The notes under the pieces are model-generated. The model was given only the letters and a program-made list of their open reading frames with translations. It searched no databases and was not told where the DNA came from. A stretch of 64,000 bases of DNA, taken from positions 806,001 to 870,000 of the forward strand of contig JAMPIT010000583.1 of NCBI GenBank assembly GCA_026261815.1, given 5' to 3'. How positions within the stretch are numbered: position 1 is the first letter of the stretch; each line of letters opens with the position of its first letter. Shown in pieces: positions 1-10,824 of this stretch. The translations under genes and the position numbers were made by a program. The stretch is from Monarcha castaneiventris obscurior (lineage: Eukaryota; Chordata; Aves; Passeriformes; Monarchidae).

Positions 1-2911
1 ACTTTCCATTTCCTTTGTCCTTGGAGAGTGTCATAATGCAGCTCTGTGCATTTTCAGCTAGGCTTTGCCAGATGTCTACTTCTTGCATATATTTGGAAGA
101 AGCTAAGCTTAATTTAATTGTGCCCCAATTCAAGAGAGTATCCCTATGCTGGCAAGTTGATTAAGCATGGTGGTAATTTTAATTATCTCCTTATCTCTCA
201 CTGGAGTGCAGTTAGTGGAGCAGATGAAGTTAACCCCAAGGATAAATACCATTTTAAAACTGGGGCTTGAGACAAGTATAAAGCTTTCTTTTCAACATCA
301 AAAATTAGCCTTTACCTGTCTGAAGCCATTTCTTCTCCACTTCTCTCTCCATCTCTGGATCACTTCCTCGAGAGAGCCTAACATTACACTTGAATCACCT
401 TTATTCCTGGTTGGTTTTCTCCCAATATTTCTGCTCTTGCCTGTGATTCATTGCTGTCTTTTACCCGTGACAATGCTAAGTAATGCTAAGTTAGATGCTC
501 ATGCTGCTTTTTTTTTTGCTTTTTTTTTTTAAAGTTTTGGGGGTTTTTTTCTTTTTTTTCCAACTCTTCCACTCTCTTCATGACAAATTCTTTGGTGTGG
601 GTTCAACAGAAATGGCACAAGGCCAGCATTTAAGGATGCAAGTTAGTGCACTGAAGATCTGAGGAGCTGTAGTGTTTGCTTTCCATGTCTCAGGCACGGT
701 GGAATCGTGGAGATTCACAGGGCTCACTTTTCATTTAAGACTCAAACACATTAAGTTATTATTTTCAAGCATTGCATTTAAGTGCATTTGATTTTCTTTG
801 TGAAAATACCCTGTCAGAAGCCTGTAGGAGGAACAGCAGCATAATTTAAATGTCATTTTGCTTCCCACTAATGAGTTTCACATCCAGTCATTCTACTCCA
901 GTGACAAAGCTCACATGTCCACTAACTTGTTTCTGGCCATTTGGCCCCATTTTCAGCTGGGTGTGCACAGCAGCTTGAGTGCACTTTTGTATACTTAACT
1001 GTCTGAGTATTAATTAACACAGAAGAACAATAGCTTGGAGAGGAGAACAGAGAGGAATTCCATAAATGAGAAGGTTGTTCATGACACAAAGGCAGAAGGT
1101 CCTTACAGGAACAGAACTGTAACATCCCAGCATGCAGCATCTGAACTTTGCTTCTTTTTTATGAATATCCAGCCATTTGCAGACTTTCTGTGCATCTCAG
1201 ATCATTAATAAACACAACAGGATTCCTGCTTGCCTTGTAAATACTCACCCCCAGCATTTGGCTGCAGAGACTTTCAGCTTGCCCTGGATCTCCAGCCTGG
1301 CTGAACGGCTGAGAACAGTTCCATTTGAGATGGTACAAAAATAGCCCCATCTCTAAACACATATCTATGCATATGTTTAGACTCCCTCATGCCCTGGGGG
1401 ACAGAAAGCTGGCTGTGTATGTCCAGCAGTGTAATCCTGACTCATTTTCTTGTAAGGATATCAAATGGACACAAGAAAACTCAGCTTGTTCACATCCAGG
1501 AATGGATACAGCATTTAGGAGAGCAAAATACTGTGCACACATTTGCAGGGCTTGAAACTGCTCATTTCACCCCAAAATGCTGTATAAAAATCGTGCACTT
1601 TATCCAACCTATAACTCAGGCATACCTAGGGGGACGCAGCCTCTGCTTAAACAGCAAAAGGGAACAGCACATCCCAGCTGAGAGGGTCTGTGAGTGCTTC
1701 CTCCAATGACAATTTAGGAAGGAAGAATATCAACACTGACAGCAAAACCCCACCTCTGGGAGCAAACTTAGAATCCTGTCCAGCACTGAAACTGCCACAT
1801 GAATTTCCTGAATTCTTCCATTTTGCATCTCATTTGCAGAAAACTACCTCCAGTTACAGCAAGACAAAAGCAGATGGTGAGAGGCTGCACAGGACTGTGA
1901 GAGATTGTTCTGGTTATTGATTCTTCATCACAATTTCTGCAGCCCTTGAGATCCAGCATCAGAGTCCTGGCCAGGCAAAATCTTACTTCACATGTAAGAG
2001 CTGCTGAGTTTACATCTTAAGGGAATATTGATATACAACAAATAATCCTTTTTTTGGTTTCAAGCAAGCTGAAACTCCAGAGCGAGGACAGCAAAACCCT
2101 TTGCCAGAGCTTAAGAAAAACATCAGAATAAAATAGTACCGCTTTGAAAACTTGTGAATCCAAACCTTGACAGCAAATGTAATATGGAAATGAAGAATCT
2201 AGTATATATATGGCACCTCTTCTTAACTGAGCTTGAGCAATGTCTGGCACAACTAACCTTTTAAAATATCACTGCTGTTTATTTGTTTACAAAGGATTTA
2301 AGAGGCTGGAAATGAAAGGGGACATGCTAAAAGGATAAACCCACTCAAAAGCATCTTCCCCTTTTGCTGGTAAAGAATTCGGAGCAGGTGTTGCCAGCCT
2401 GTTACTGGTGCTATCAGCCAGCATCAAAAGCAGTTGGCAATGCTCTCATCATGCAGAAATTCCAATCAGATTTCTCAGTATATTCTAATTACTGCAGTGA
2501 CACTTGTTGTGGGCCTAAATGACTACCTCATCACGGCACACAGGTCTGCCTTCTATTTAGGGTTTATTGGCTCTTAAATTTCTGCCTCCTCTAATTGCTT
2601 ATCTATCTCAGCAAACACATGGAGAAGTCCACATTTATTCACCTCCTGCTGTAACCGTCTGCACGTTAGGGGCTGTGCTGCCATCTCTCACCTACACTGT
2701 GGTTGTGTCCACCCCTACTTTACCCCAAGAAAGCAAACTTGCTCTGCACAAACTCTGGCTTTGACAAGGGATTCATCCAAAAAATGGCTTGTTCTGCTGC
2801 CTGTGCAGGTGGTACCCACACACAGGGGCTTAGCAGGAGCTCTGGCACACAAATGGCACTTTCTAAGCCCCTGACTCTTCACTGTCATAGTCCATTATGA
2901 AAAATACGATC

Positions 2912-2957
2912 TTTCATATAAAATACCTAAGGATTTTCATATAAAACATCTAAGGCT
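2912..2957. repeat. Two-copy tandem duplication, about 23 bp unit
   Basis: The unit beginning TTTCATATAAAA occurs at 2912 and again at 2935. The copies differ at a few bases near ...ACCTAAGG versus ...CATCTAAGG. It is a small local duplication with no coding or structural meaning visible. Confidence 0.75.
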
Positions 2958-4020
2958 TGTACATACTTTTCCACCCCAAAGGCCTTAATTTCATTCATAC
3001 CTACCAAAGCAACTGGCAATTACTCTGCACAGGCAGTGCCAGGAGCCAGCTGTGGCACCATTAATTGATGCGTGTTCCTTCACACAGAAACACAGAATGT
3101 ATCACTTATTTCCCCAATCTGGACCTGGTTCAAATAAGCTGGAGATCAATACAACTTCTCTTTTGATTTCAGCAGATATTGGATCCTATCCCTGAAGTGC
3201 ATATTATTCCTACTGAGAAACAAGAATTTATATACAGCAAGGTATGCATAAAAGCAAACTGCTTTCTGCTTTCACAAGCACCATGGTCAAGATGAGTAAA
3301 TGAATAAATGAATAAACTATGAAAAGTGGGAGTATATTGCTGCAATTTCCATCCCTCATTTTGCTGTGCCCTAGTTGGCTTTTGCTCCAAATATTTTAAT
3401 CTTTTGCTGATCAGGCCATGGATTACCTTTCCAAATTAATCTCCATGTACCTCTGTGCTCACGTGGTCCAGTCAGTGCAGAACTGCTCTGTGCAGCAGTA
3501 TCCAACTTTAGACAAACATCCTTTCCACGCTCTGAACCTGAAATCTGGAAGTTTTCCCTGCTGCATGGCCATGATAGAAATCTGATGCTCTGGTAGGCAC
3601 CGTACCTCGAGCTTTAGTTAATCCAAGTTTCATGCAATTACCCTGCATACTGATTTTGTGTAGACAGACTTAAATGCTGGGAGTGTGAAGCCAAGACTCA
3701 ATATGCCTTGAAAGTTACCATAAAGTCACTATGAAATTATGGGAGTTCCAGAAGTGCAGTTGTGCATCAAGAAAAAAAAACAGACACCAGGAAAAAAAAA
3801 CCAAAACAAACCTCTTTTGAAAAAATCTGAGAGCAACGGGAACATTGATTTTTGTCCTCTGTTAATAGAGCACTCTCCCAGAGTATGAAACTTCTGGCTG
3901 CAAATTCCTGCAGCTTAAACAAGAGATTGACTACAAGCAAATATAAATGTTGAATCATTGTCATCAGCGAATCTGAGAGAACAAGCAGCATAAAGGATTT
4001 CATAAATTTATCTCACAAAT

Positions 4021-4023
4021 ATA

Positions 4024-4076
<53 letters not shown>

Positions 4077-4077
4077 G
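4021..4077. repeat. (TAA)n microsatellite ending in an (AAT)4(ATT)4 palindrome
   Basis: A run of about 12 TAA units flips abruptly to ATT units. The junction at 4053-4076 reads (AAT)4(ATT)4, a perfect 24-bp palindrome that could extrude a hairpin. It is probably polymorphic in length. Confidence 0.95.
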
Positions 4078-4899
4078 GGAAAATAATTGTTCCCACTCTG
4101 ATTTTAAAGTTTACTTTATTCCTTCAGTCAATTTTCTGTTATCTAACTAGGCATTTAGACTTTTTTATAAAAGGAAGTGGTAAATTCTACATTCTTCCTT
4201 GTTCCCAGAGATTAAAGTAAATCTGCAGTCATCACGTGTAGCCACTTCTGAAGGAAAAGAACTTCTGGCTTTGACCACAGATGGAGAAAGCATTAACTGC
4301 CTAATGATAACTGGCACAGTTAAATGAACATATCCATTTTCTCTCTTTATTCTCAAAACAAGATGTTCTGTCCCAATATTTAAAACATTTTCTGCTCGTG
4401 GTACCAGTTGTGGCACTGAGTGAACTCTCTTTGTATGAATAATTTTCTAAATGCCCAGCTACTGTCTTTCATTTCATGCTGATTTAACAACAGCCCCACC
4501 ATTAATAGTGCAATTGAGCTCATGGGCCAAAGATTTTTCTATGAAATATGTAGCTGAAATGAGTGCAGGCCACAATTTGTGCACCACCAGATGTGCATAA
4601 CACAATGATATAGAAATATCTGATGTGTCATCCAACTCCTGTGCTCTGGGACAATGTAACTGGGAGTACAGAAGGGAGCAGTAATCCTGATAATTACTAC
4701 TGCTAATTGAGATAGGGGAGCAGAGAAGAAACTAGAAATTCATTAAAGCACATATTGTAAGTTGCAGATGAGTCACTAAATTTGGGCTGGAGACTCCTTG
4801 GTTAGCAATAATATCCATGCTGATCATCACTCCAGTTGCTGCTTTATTTTGGATTGTTAGGATTTTTCTCCCTTGCCAATTTTTGATTTATTTACCCCA

Positions 4900-5060
4900 A
4901 AGGCCAATCAATGACAGTTCCTGTTGTGGAAAGTGCCATGAATACACTGAATAAGAGGGACCCAAGACTGGTTTCCAGAATGGTTACCCAGCCCTGGCTG
5001 CATCCAGCTGTGCCAAAACCAGAGCCAGGGCACTTCACTCTGGCCCATGGGCAGGAAAGC
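4900..5060 (-). mobile_element. Possible highly decayed LINE (CR1-type) reverse-transcriptase fragment
   Basis: On the minus strand one frame reads SLGSLLFSVF followed by a short segment ending TTGT. This resembles the stretch just after the PQGSVLGP-type motif of CR1 ORF2, where the palm of the reverse transcriptase begins. The stretch is also GC-richer than its surroundings (roughly 4960-5110). No 3' end and no second conserved block could be found. If real it is old and internally deleted. A chance resemblance is possible. Confidence 0.35.
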
Positions 5061-8000
5061 ACCAGGCAGGGGAGGAGATGAAGATGCAGCAGATCCCTTG
5101 GTTTGGATGGCAGCTGGCCAGAACCATAACATGCCTTTTGGACCACACTATCCAACAATGTAGGCAAAAACTCTAACTGGCAGCTAGTATTTTGCATCAA
5201 ATCTCTGCCAACCAAGAATGAGATTAAGTTAAAAAAATTAGTGTTGTCAAACATGTAACAGTTTGGAAGAGAGAAAAGTGTCTGTAGCAGAAGTAAGACT
5301 ACACTTCTGTCTATTATCAGCTTATTTTTAGATGTCCAGACTGAATTTAATTGAAGCTGTCTAAGCTCTCAAAGTAAAGAATTCAGAGGAGGTATTTTAT
5401 AGATTCATACACAAAAGTACAATTGCTCCCCTGAAGGAGGATTTTTTTATTATTATTATTTTTTTTTTTATCTTTAGGCTTTACCCAGCTCTTTAAATCA
5501 TTCCAGGCTGGTTTCCCTTCGATTGTTACTCGTTTTGATGCTGCTTCTGAATTGAACACTGGGTTCTGGGGCTCATCAGCGTGGAGTGCTATTGTTGTAC
5601 AGTGGGATAGAGGCTGGACTTCCTGCTGGAAGAATGGCCATGGCACTGCACATGCTGCTCCAAAACACAGCCACATGCACACACAGCACTCAGCAGCCCA
5701 AAAGAAGAAAAAAACCAACTCTTTAAGCACATAAAGAAATGATGTCTATAAAATTACTGTGTTGCACAAGAGGCCAGTTGTTTCAATGACTGTATTAGAT
5801 GAGGCACAAACAGATATCTCTTCTTCATACCAGTACTTTTCATTTGCAGCTTTAGCATTACTCTTTTTTAAATTATTATTATAATTTTACTTTTGTTTTG
5901 GCCACTTAAACAGTTGGGGTTTTTTTCTTTTTTATTTTTTCTCAAAGTTGACTATGTTTTATTCACGTCACAGCTTTTATATGATTGTATAATGCTTTCT
6001 CTTTCTAATTTATTTTGTTACCTGTGTGAATAAAATGAATAGTGAATGCTGTCTTATTTCATAAACTTTATTAAGCCTTTGGGAAACTTCAATGTGCTCA
6101 TATGGAGAGGCAATATAGAATGTATCCAGTGTATCATGACAAAGAAATTACAATTCTAAGCTAGAAATAAATGACATTCCAGAAAAAGCAGAGGGAACAA
6201 CATTTAAGGAGTTAATAATGAACCACTTGTCTTCATTTTCAGGTCCTTTAATCCTGCTATTGTGCAGTTTTCACACAGTGCTAAATTGAATTACTGCATC
6301 ATTTTTTACAATTTCTTTGTACAGCTGACCCAGTTTATAGCAGGTTTGGAAGCATTATCATTGCTTAGGGTTCAAAGATGCTGCAGTGTATTGCATTACA
6401 AGTCAATCAGTGTGGAAGGATTTTGATGTAATTTTGCTTTTGGATACAGAAGAACAGACATCCAAATGAAGGCTGGTATTTCATTTTGTCATAACAATGT
6501 CACGTAAGACAGCATGCCTTTTTTATACTCATTTTATTATATTTCTTTGTGCTCCTGGACCTAGTAAAGCGAATTCTCAAGTTTATGTCTTCCAATGTTT
6601 TGATTAACTTGTGCAAGAAGAAAATTGAAAGAAGCTGTAATATGTAGATTTTTACTGGTGTGTAGCAGAGGATGCATTTAGGTGGATACCACCCAAAAAA
6701 TAGCCTAAAAATGAATGCAGAGTTTCTCGACATTGTACCACTTCTAGAATGCTCCAGGTGAGCAATTCTTTATCAGAAATGTTCCTGTTCTGAGGGGCAG
6801 TATTTCCTACAGCTGTTTTAGCACATAAACATGGTGCTCAGCTTAAATACACTCCAAGCAATGTGTTTTACATAAAGCATTTCATTCTCTCAAGGTCATT
6901 CTTTATGCTTCAGGTGTTAATTTGTGTTGTTCTTCAAGTATTCCTGTTACGGATAGTGGAGCCCTTGGTATATGTTATATTGAAATATTGCTAATGTATG
7001 AACTGTAACATTAAATTTTTAACCGGATCAATCAAGTGGCATGCATATGCAGTAGATGCTTGGCTTTTACTAAGATTAATTACCATGTACTGGGGAAGGG
7101 AGCTGTGTAAGGTGAAATATTGCATGCACACAGACACACGCACCAAGGAGAAGAGAAAAGAAAGCAAATTGTGCAAAGGGATGAGCACTGTAATAAGTTA
7201 ATGACTGCTTCTGTCATTCAAAACATATGCATAGCCTTTAAGACAACACAAAACAAAGATTAAATGCATGTTAAATCAACTATCTATTAAAGCATTTAGA
7301 GCTTTTCTCCAGATTCTACATGGAAATTATGCAATCTGTTGCAAAACTAAACACTTGTCTCCCAGATGGTGCTCAGAGTCTGTCTGAGCAAACACCCCTT
7401 CCATGCTCTGTGTAACAACTTGTGCATATTTTTTGCTCCCTGTGCTTCATTTTATGCATTTGAGGACATTTGCACTGAACACGCTACATAGAGACAACCA
7501 CATTTGCATTGTAAAACCAGTGATGCTGTATTTACACACCTGATTGCACTGGGGAAGCACAGATACTTCAACAGAGGCAGTGGCACTTCCCTGCCTGGAA
7601 GGTACAAATTTGTGCTTCCTGTTGATACCAGTCTGGGCTCTAACTCTCACAGGGCATTGGCAGCTGCCCATTAAATAATACGTAGCTAACTGCGGTTTTA
7701 TTTTGAACTGTGCTGCAAAGTTAAGCTTCTATGACCATGTTTTGAGGGGGTGTTTTACCACACCAAATACCAGCTGTGATTGACGTGAAAATAAGATTAA
7801 AGCAGCACTAATACTTTTATAATGTTATTAAAAGGTATATTCTTCATGCACTAGACATAGGGATTACCCTTCTGGCTGAGGCCATGGTGTAGCAAAAAAC
7901 CTGTGAAAAGACACTGAAGAACAAGGCAGTCACCTGAAATTGAGGAGGCTGCTGTCCAGCATTTTTTGTTCTTGCCACATGTTTTTAGTGTTTCCTCTGC

Positions 8001-8817
8001 CTTGTTTGCTGCTTGTGCAATGGAGACAACAGCTGCTCCCTCTTCCACAAGAGGGAAGATCAGGATGTCACTGTTAGTGAATCACTCAAACACCTGGTGG
8101 GTCACTAGATATGTACCTGAGCTTAACGAAGCCTCCTTTGCAGGAGAAAACCCATCTGATTATCATTGCTAAGCAGTTTCTCCAATCTTATCCTGCAGAC
8201 ACCCCAAAGTCATTCTCCTTTGGAGATTTAGTTAATCATCTTGTTTACAAAACCCAAAAACATAGGAATAATCTCTTAGTAGCATTAGATGTCACGTGTA
8301 ACTCTCCATGTTTTGAAAAGCAGAGGTACTCATGGCATAAACTGAAAATAATACTTAAGCAATGAGAGAACTTGAAATATATATTTCCCTGATGAAGTGC
8401 TCTGCAATATGTCTTTCTCTGCCTTGCTCATTGTTTTAGCTCCTATCATAGAAGAAGCCATTGTATTAAGTGAAAGAACTAAAAAACTGAAATAATATCA
8501 TTTTAGTTCATTTCTGGAACTTTTTAATAGAGAAATAATTGTCTCCATTAATCAGCATAACTTTTGTTAAATCCATCAGGTTTTAGAGACACTTTAATAT
8601 TGCTTCCATATTTTGGAAGGATGAAAATGATAAAGTTCAAAAGATGGATGCATGGAAATTAGATATACAAGACAGCAAAACTCCAGGGGAAGAATTTAGC
8701 TGGCAAGTCCTTCAAAGCATAATTTGTCATGTCTTCAAAATGCCAAGGGAGACACCCAGCATGCCAGGGGGTAAAACTCCATGGGATACATCACAGCAGG
8801 GTCAGCTTGAATGTCGG
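5061..8817. other. Single-copy AT-rich non-coding DNA
   Basis: Apart from T-rich and ATT-rich simple sequence around 5440-5475 and 5870-5940, nothing recognisable is present: no repeat family, RNA gene or coding exon. Open frames are all under about 120 codons and show no conserved motif. Confidence 0.65.
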
Positions 8818-9085
8818 ATCAGGGCTTTGTCCAGTCAGACTCAAGGATCATCAGGGAGAGTTATCCCACAGCCTCTCTGCACAGCCTGTTCTCTGCTTTA
8901 ACCACCTGCCCTGGGGTGAAATTTTCCCTGTATGAAATTCCTCCTGATGCCTTTGGGATTTGTTGCTTCTCGTACATTTTGAGAAGAATATGGATCCGTC
9001 TTCTCTACAGCTCTCCTCTAAGTAGCTGAAGGCAGCAGTTAGATCCAGCCTCAGCCATCTCTTCCCCACAATGAACAAACAACTC
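8818..9085 (-). mobile_element. CR1 LINE fragment, 3' part, minus orientation
   Basis: Read on the plus strand, this matches the antisense of the CR1 ORF2 C-terminus and 3' region: a GGCTTTGTCCAGTCAG start, then CCACAGCCTCTCTGCACAGCC, then TTTAACCACC, then TTCCTCCTGATG, ending with a segment like AGGCAGCAGTTAGATCC. These blocks appear in the same order in antisense CR1 copies of other birds, as known from the family. The copy is divergent and 5'-truncated, and is directly followed by a CR1 in the opposite orientation. No frame is intact. Confidence 0.75.
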
Positions 9086-9117
9086 CCCTCCAGTGTCTGT
9101 CCCTGTGTGCAGGGAGG

Positions 9118-9418
9118 GCTCTGAGCAGGGCCCGGGCTCTGCTCCGGGGCCCAGCAATGGCACCAGAGCCACGGGCAGGGCCTGAGCCCAGGGAGCTGCC
9201 CCTGCCCAGGAGGCAGAACTTGTGCCCTGGGCAGTGCCCAGCCCTGAGCAGAGTGCCCAGAGAGGCTGTGCAGTCTCCTCCCTGGGGATATTGCAGAGCC
9301 CCATGGACACACTGCTGTGCCCTGTGCTCTGGGATGGCCCTGCTGGAGCAGGGAGGTGGCACCAGAGGAGCCCCCGTGGCCCCTCCAGCCTCACTCACTC
9401 TGGGATTCTGAGATTCAG
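9118..9418 (+). mobile_element. CR1 LINE 3' end, plus orientation
   Basis: The plus strand carries the typical CR1 3' end: TGCCCAGAGAGGCTGTG, then GGGGATATTGCAGAGCCCC, TGGACACACTGCTGTG, CTGGAGCAGGGAGG and CCCCTCCAGCCTCA, ending in ATTCTG-type octamer repeats at about 9403-9416. The last part is the family's characteristic 3' terminus. The element is 5'-truncated, as is normal for CR1, and lies head-on against the minus-strand fragment to its left. Open frames of 115-153 codons in this interval are products of its GC-rich composition, not genes. Confidence 0.75.
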
Positions 9419-9735
9419 CCTGTCCTTAAATGTCAGGTGCCTCAGTCCCCAAGCCATGCTGTAGCTTTCTCCTGTACTTGTTGCAGGGTCCTCTCTCCTG
9501 TCCATGGGCTGCAAGGACAGACAGAGTTCCTCCAGGGATGCTTCATTGGTGCTGAGCAGAAAGCCATCAGCACTTCCCGGGCTGTGCTCTCCACAGCAGC
9601 CCTGTGCTCCCAGCTGTCGCTGCCATGACCATGCCATGGTCCCCAGGGCTGCAATTCCTTTTCAGAGCCACTTCCTGGCGAGTCAGCCCCTTGCCTCTAT
9701 CACCGATTGTTCCAAGCTCAGAGTTATATTTTTGC
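9419..9735. other. GC-richer spacer inside CR1 cluster, origin undetermined
   Basis: This stretch lies between two CR1 pieces and has their elevated GC content, so it may be a further decayed repeat. I could not match it to a block of CR1 or to any other family. Short open frames on both strands (up to 124 codons) have no recognisable domain. Confidence 0.5.
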
Positions 9736-10368
9736 TTACTTGGGTTTTTTGTCAGCTCTCATGCAGGTGCCACCTCTCTGAGGGACTCTGCCCCAGGGTC
9801 CCACATAATCTGGTCCACCCAGTTTGGTGGCAGCCGTGGCTGGGGGTGTTTCCATGCCATTGCCCAGGTTGCTCTTAAGAGCAGTGAAAGAGGGCCAGCC
9901 CCAGTACCAGTGCCCAGGACACATCACTCGTAGGCGAGGTCTGGACTTTGAACCACTGCCCCTTTGAGCCCAGCAGGGTGTCTGTTCTGTCCAGTTCATA
10001 TCTGCTCCCTTGGGCTACAGAGATCCTAAAGGACCACTTCTGGTTAAGGCTGGGTTCAGAGACACCACTGCTCTGCCCTGAGCCCCAGAGCTCTCCCTGC
10101 ACAGGCTACAAACTGTGGCTCTGGTAAATCCCTGCTGACTGATACCAGCCACCTACTTGTGCCTGGAAGTGCTTTCCAGGATGCCTTTCTTGGGGCTGAA
10201 CTGAGGCTTTAGGGGCAGCAGTTCCTAAGACCCTTCTCTTTTGAAGACAAGCGTGGCTTTTTCTAGTCCCTGCTTGCCACACCTTTTCAAAGATGAGATC
10301 AAGAGATCAACTTTCCAGTGACATCAGTGTCTTTGGATGCATCTTGTCCAGCACCGTGGACTTTAAAT
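9736..10368 (-). mobile_element. Decayed CR1 ORF2 reverse-transcriptase region, minus orientation
   Basis: Reading the minus strand from 10368 downwards, several reverse-transcriptase blocks of CR1 ORF2 appear in order but in shifting frames. First comes DKMHPKTL followed by LDLIFEKVWQAG. Next is TLVFKRE with a later SPKKGILES, then ISQQGFTRA, then a VLGLALFH block equivalent to the VLGP.LF motif, and finally ATKLGG, matching the segment after the catalytic YADD/FADD box. The catalytic aspartates are not preserved. Stops and frameshifts separate the blocks, so this is a dead relic. It abuts a plus-strand CR1 3' end at about 10369. Confidence 0.7.
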
Positions 10369-10484
10369 GAGGCTGGACAAGGCTCTGAGCACCCACTTTG
10401 GATGCTGCTGCTTTGAGGGGCAGCAGGCTAGGCCAATGGCTCCAGAGGCTCCCTTCAGCCTCAACTATTCTATGACTCTCTCTA
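10369..10484 (+). mobile_element. CR1 LINE 3' terminus, plus orientation
   Basis: The segment runs GAGGCTGGACAAGGCTCTGAGC, then GGCTCCAGAGGCTCCCTTC, then CTCAACTATTCTATGACTCT. This is the CR1 3' untranslated end with its terminal ATTCTATGA octamer. Only about 115 bp remain. It meets a minus-strand CR1 reverse-transcriptase relic with no spacer, which suggests insertion into, or rearrangement with, an older CR1. Confidence 0.8.
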
Positions 10485-10798
10485 TGTCCAGCTTATTTAA
10501 GCAGGCTCCAACTTTCTGTTAAATCCATGCTGTGCTTGTATGTTTTGCATTGCAAAGCAGGTTGTCCAGTTTCTTGAAGAGCACTGTCTAACACTTCATA
10601 ATCTGTTCAATATGATATGCCTGTTTTAAATTTATGAGGCTGTAAACCAATTTCCTGTACTAATAAACACCTCTGTTTTCATTCCTATTTATCCTCCTTT
10701 TAAAATTACTGCACTCCCTTGCTGTCTTTCTCTCGTCCTTGTCTCGTAAGATGGGAAAAAGAGATGGGGCAGGGGAGACAGAGAAAGAAGAATAAACC

Positions 10799-10824
10799 AT
10801 CACAACAACAACAACAACAAAAAA
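10799..10824. repeat. (CAA)n microsatellite
   Basis: About six CAA units followed by an A/C-rich stretch. On the minus strand it creates a run of valine or cysteine codons in short frames, which should not be taken as coding. Confidence 0.9.

Larger units (their letters stand above)
1..4890. other. Single-copy AT-rich non-coding DNA
   Basis: No gene, RNA or dispersed repeat is recognisable. All open frames are short (at most about 120 codons), lack any family signature and lie in AT-rich or T-rich sequence. T-runs occur at about 509-560. Two small repeats inside this stretch are listed separately. This is intergenic or intronic background; it may hold conserved regulatory sequence, but nothing in the sequence alone shows that. 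Confidence 0.7.

Noticed and set aside
9005..9398. Overlapping 115-153 codon minus-strand frames in GC-rich DNA
   Set aside because: They are antisense to the plus-strand CR1 3' end and share no protein signature.
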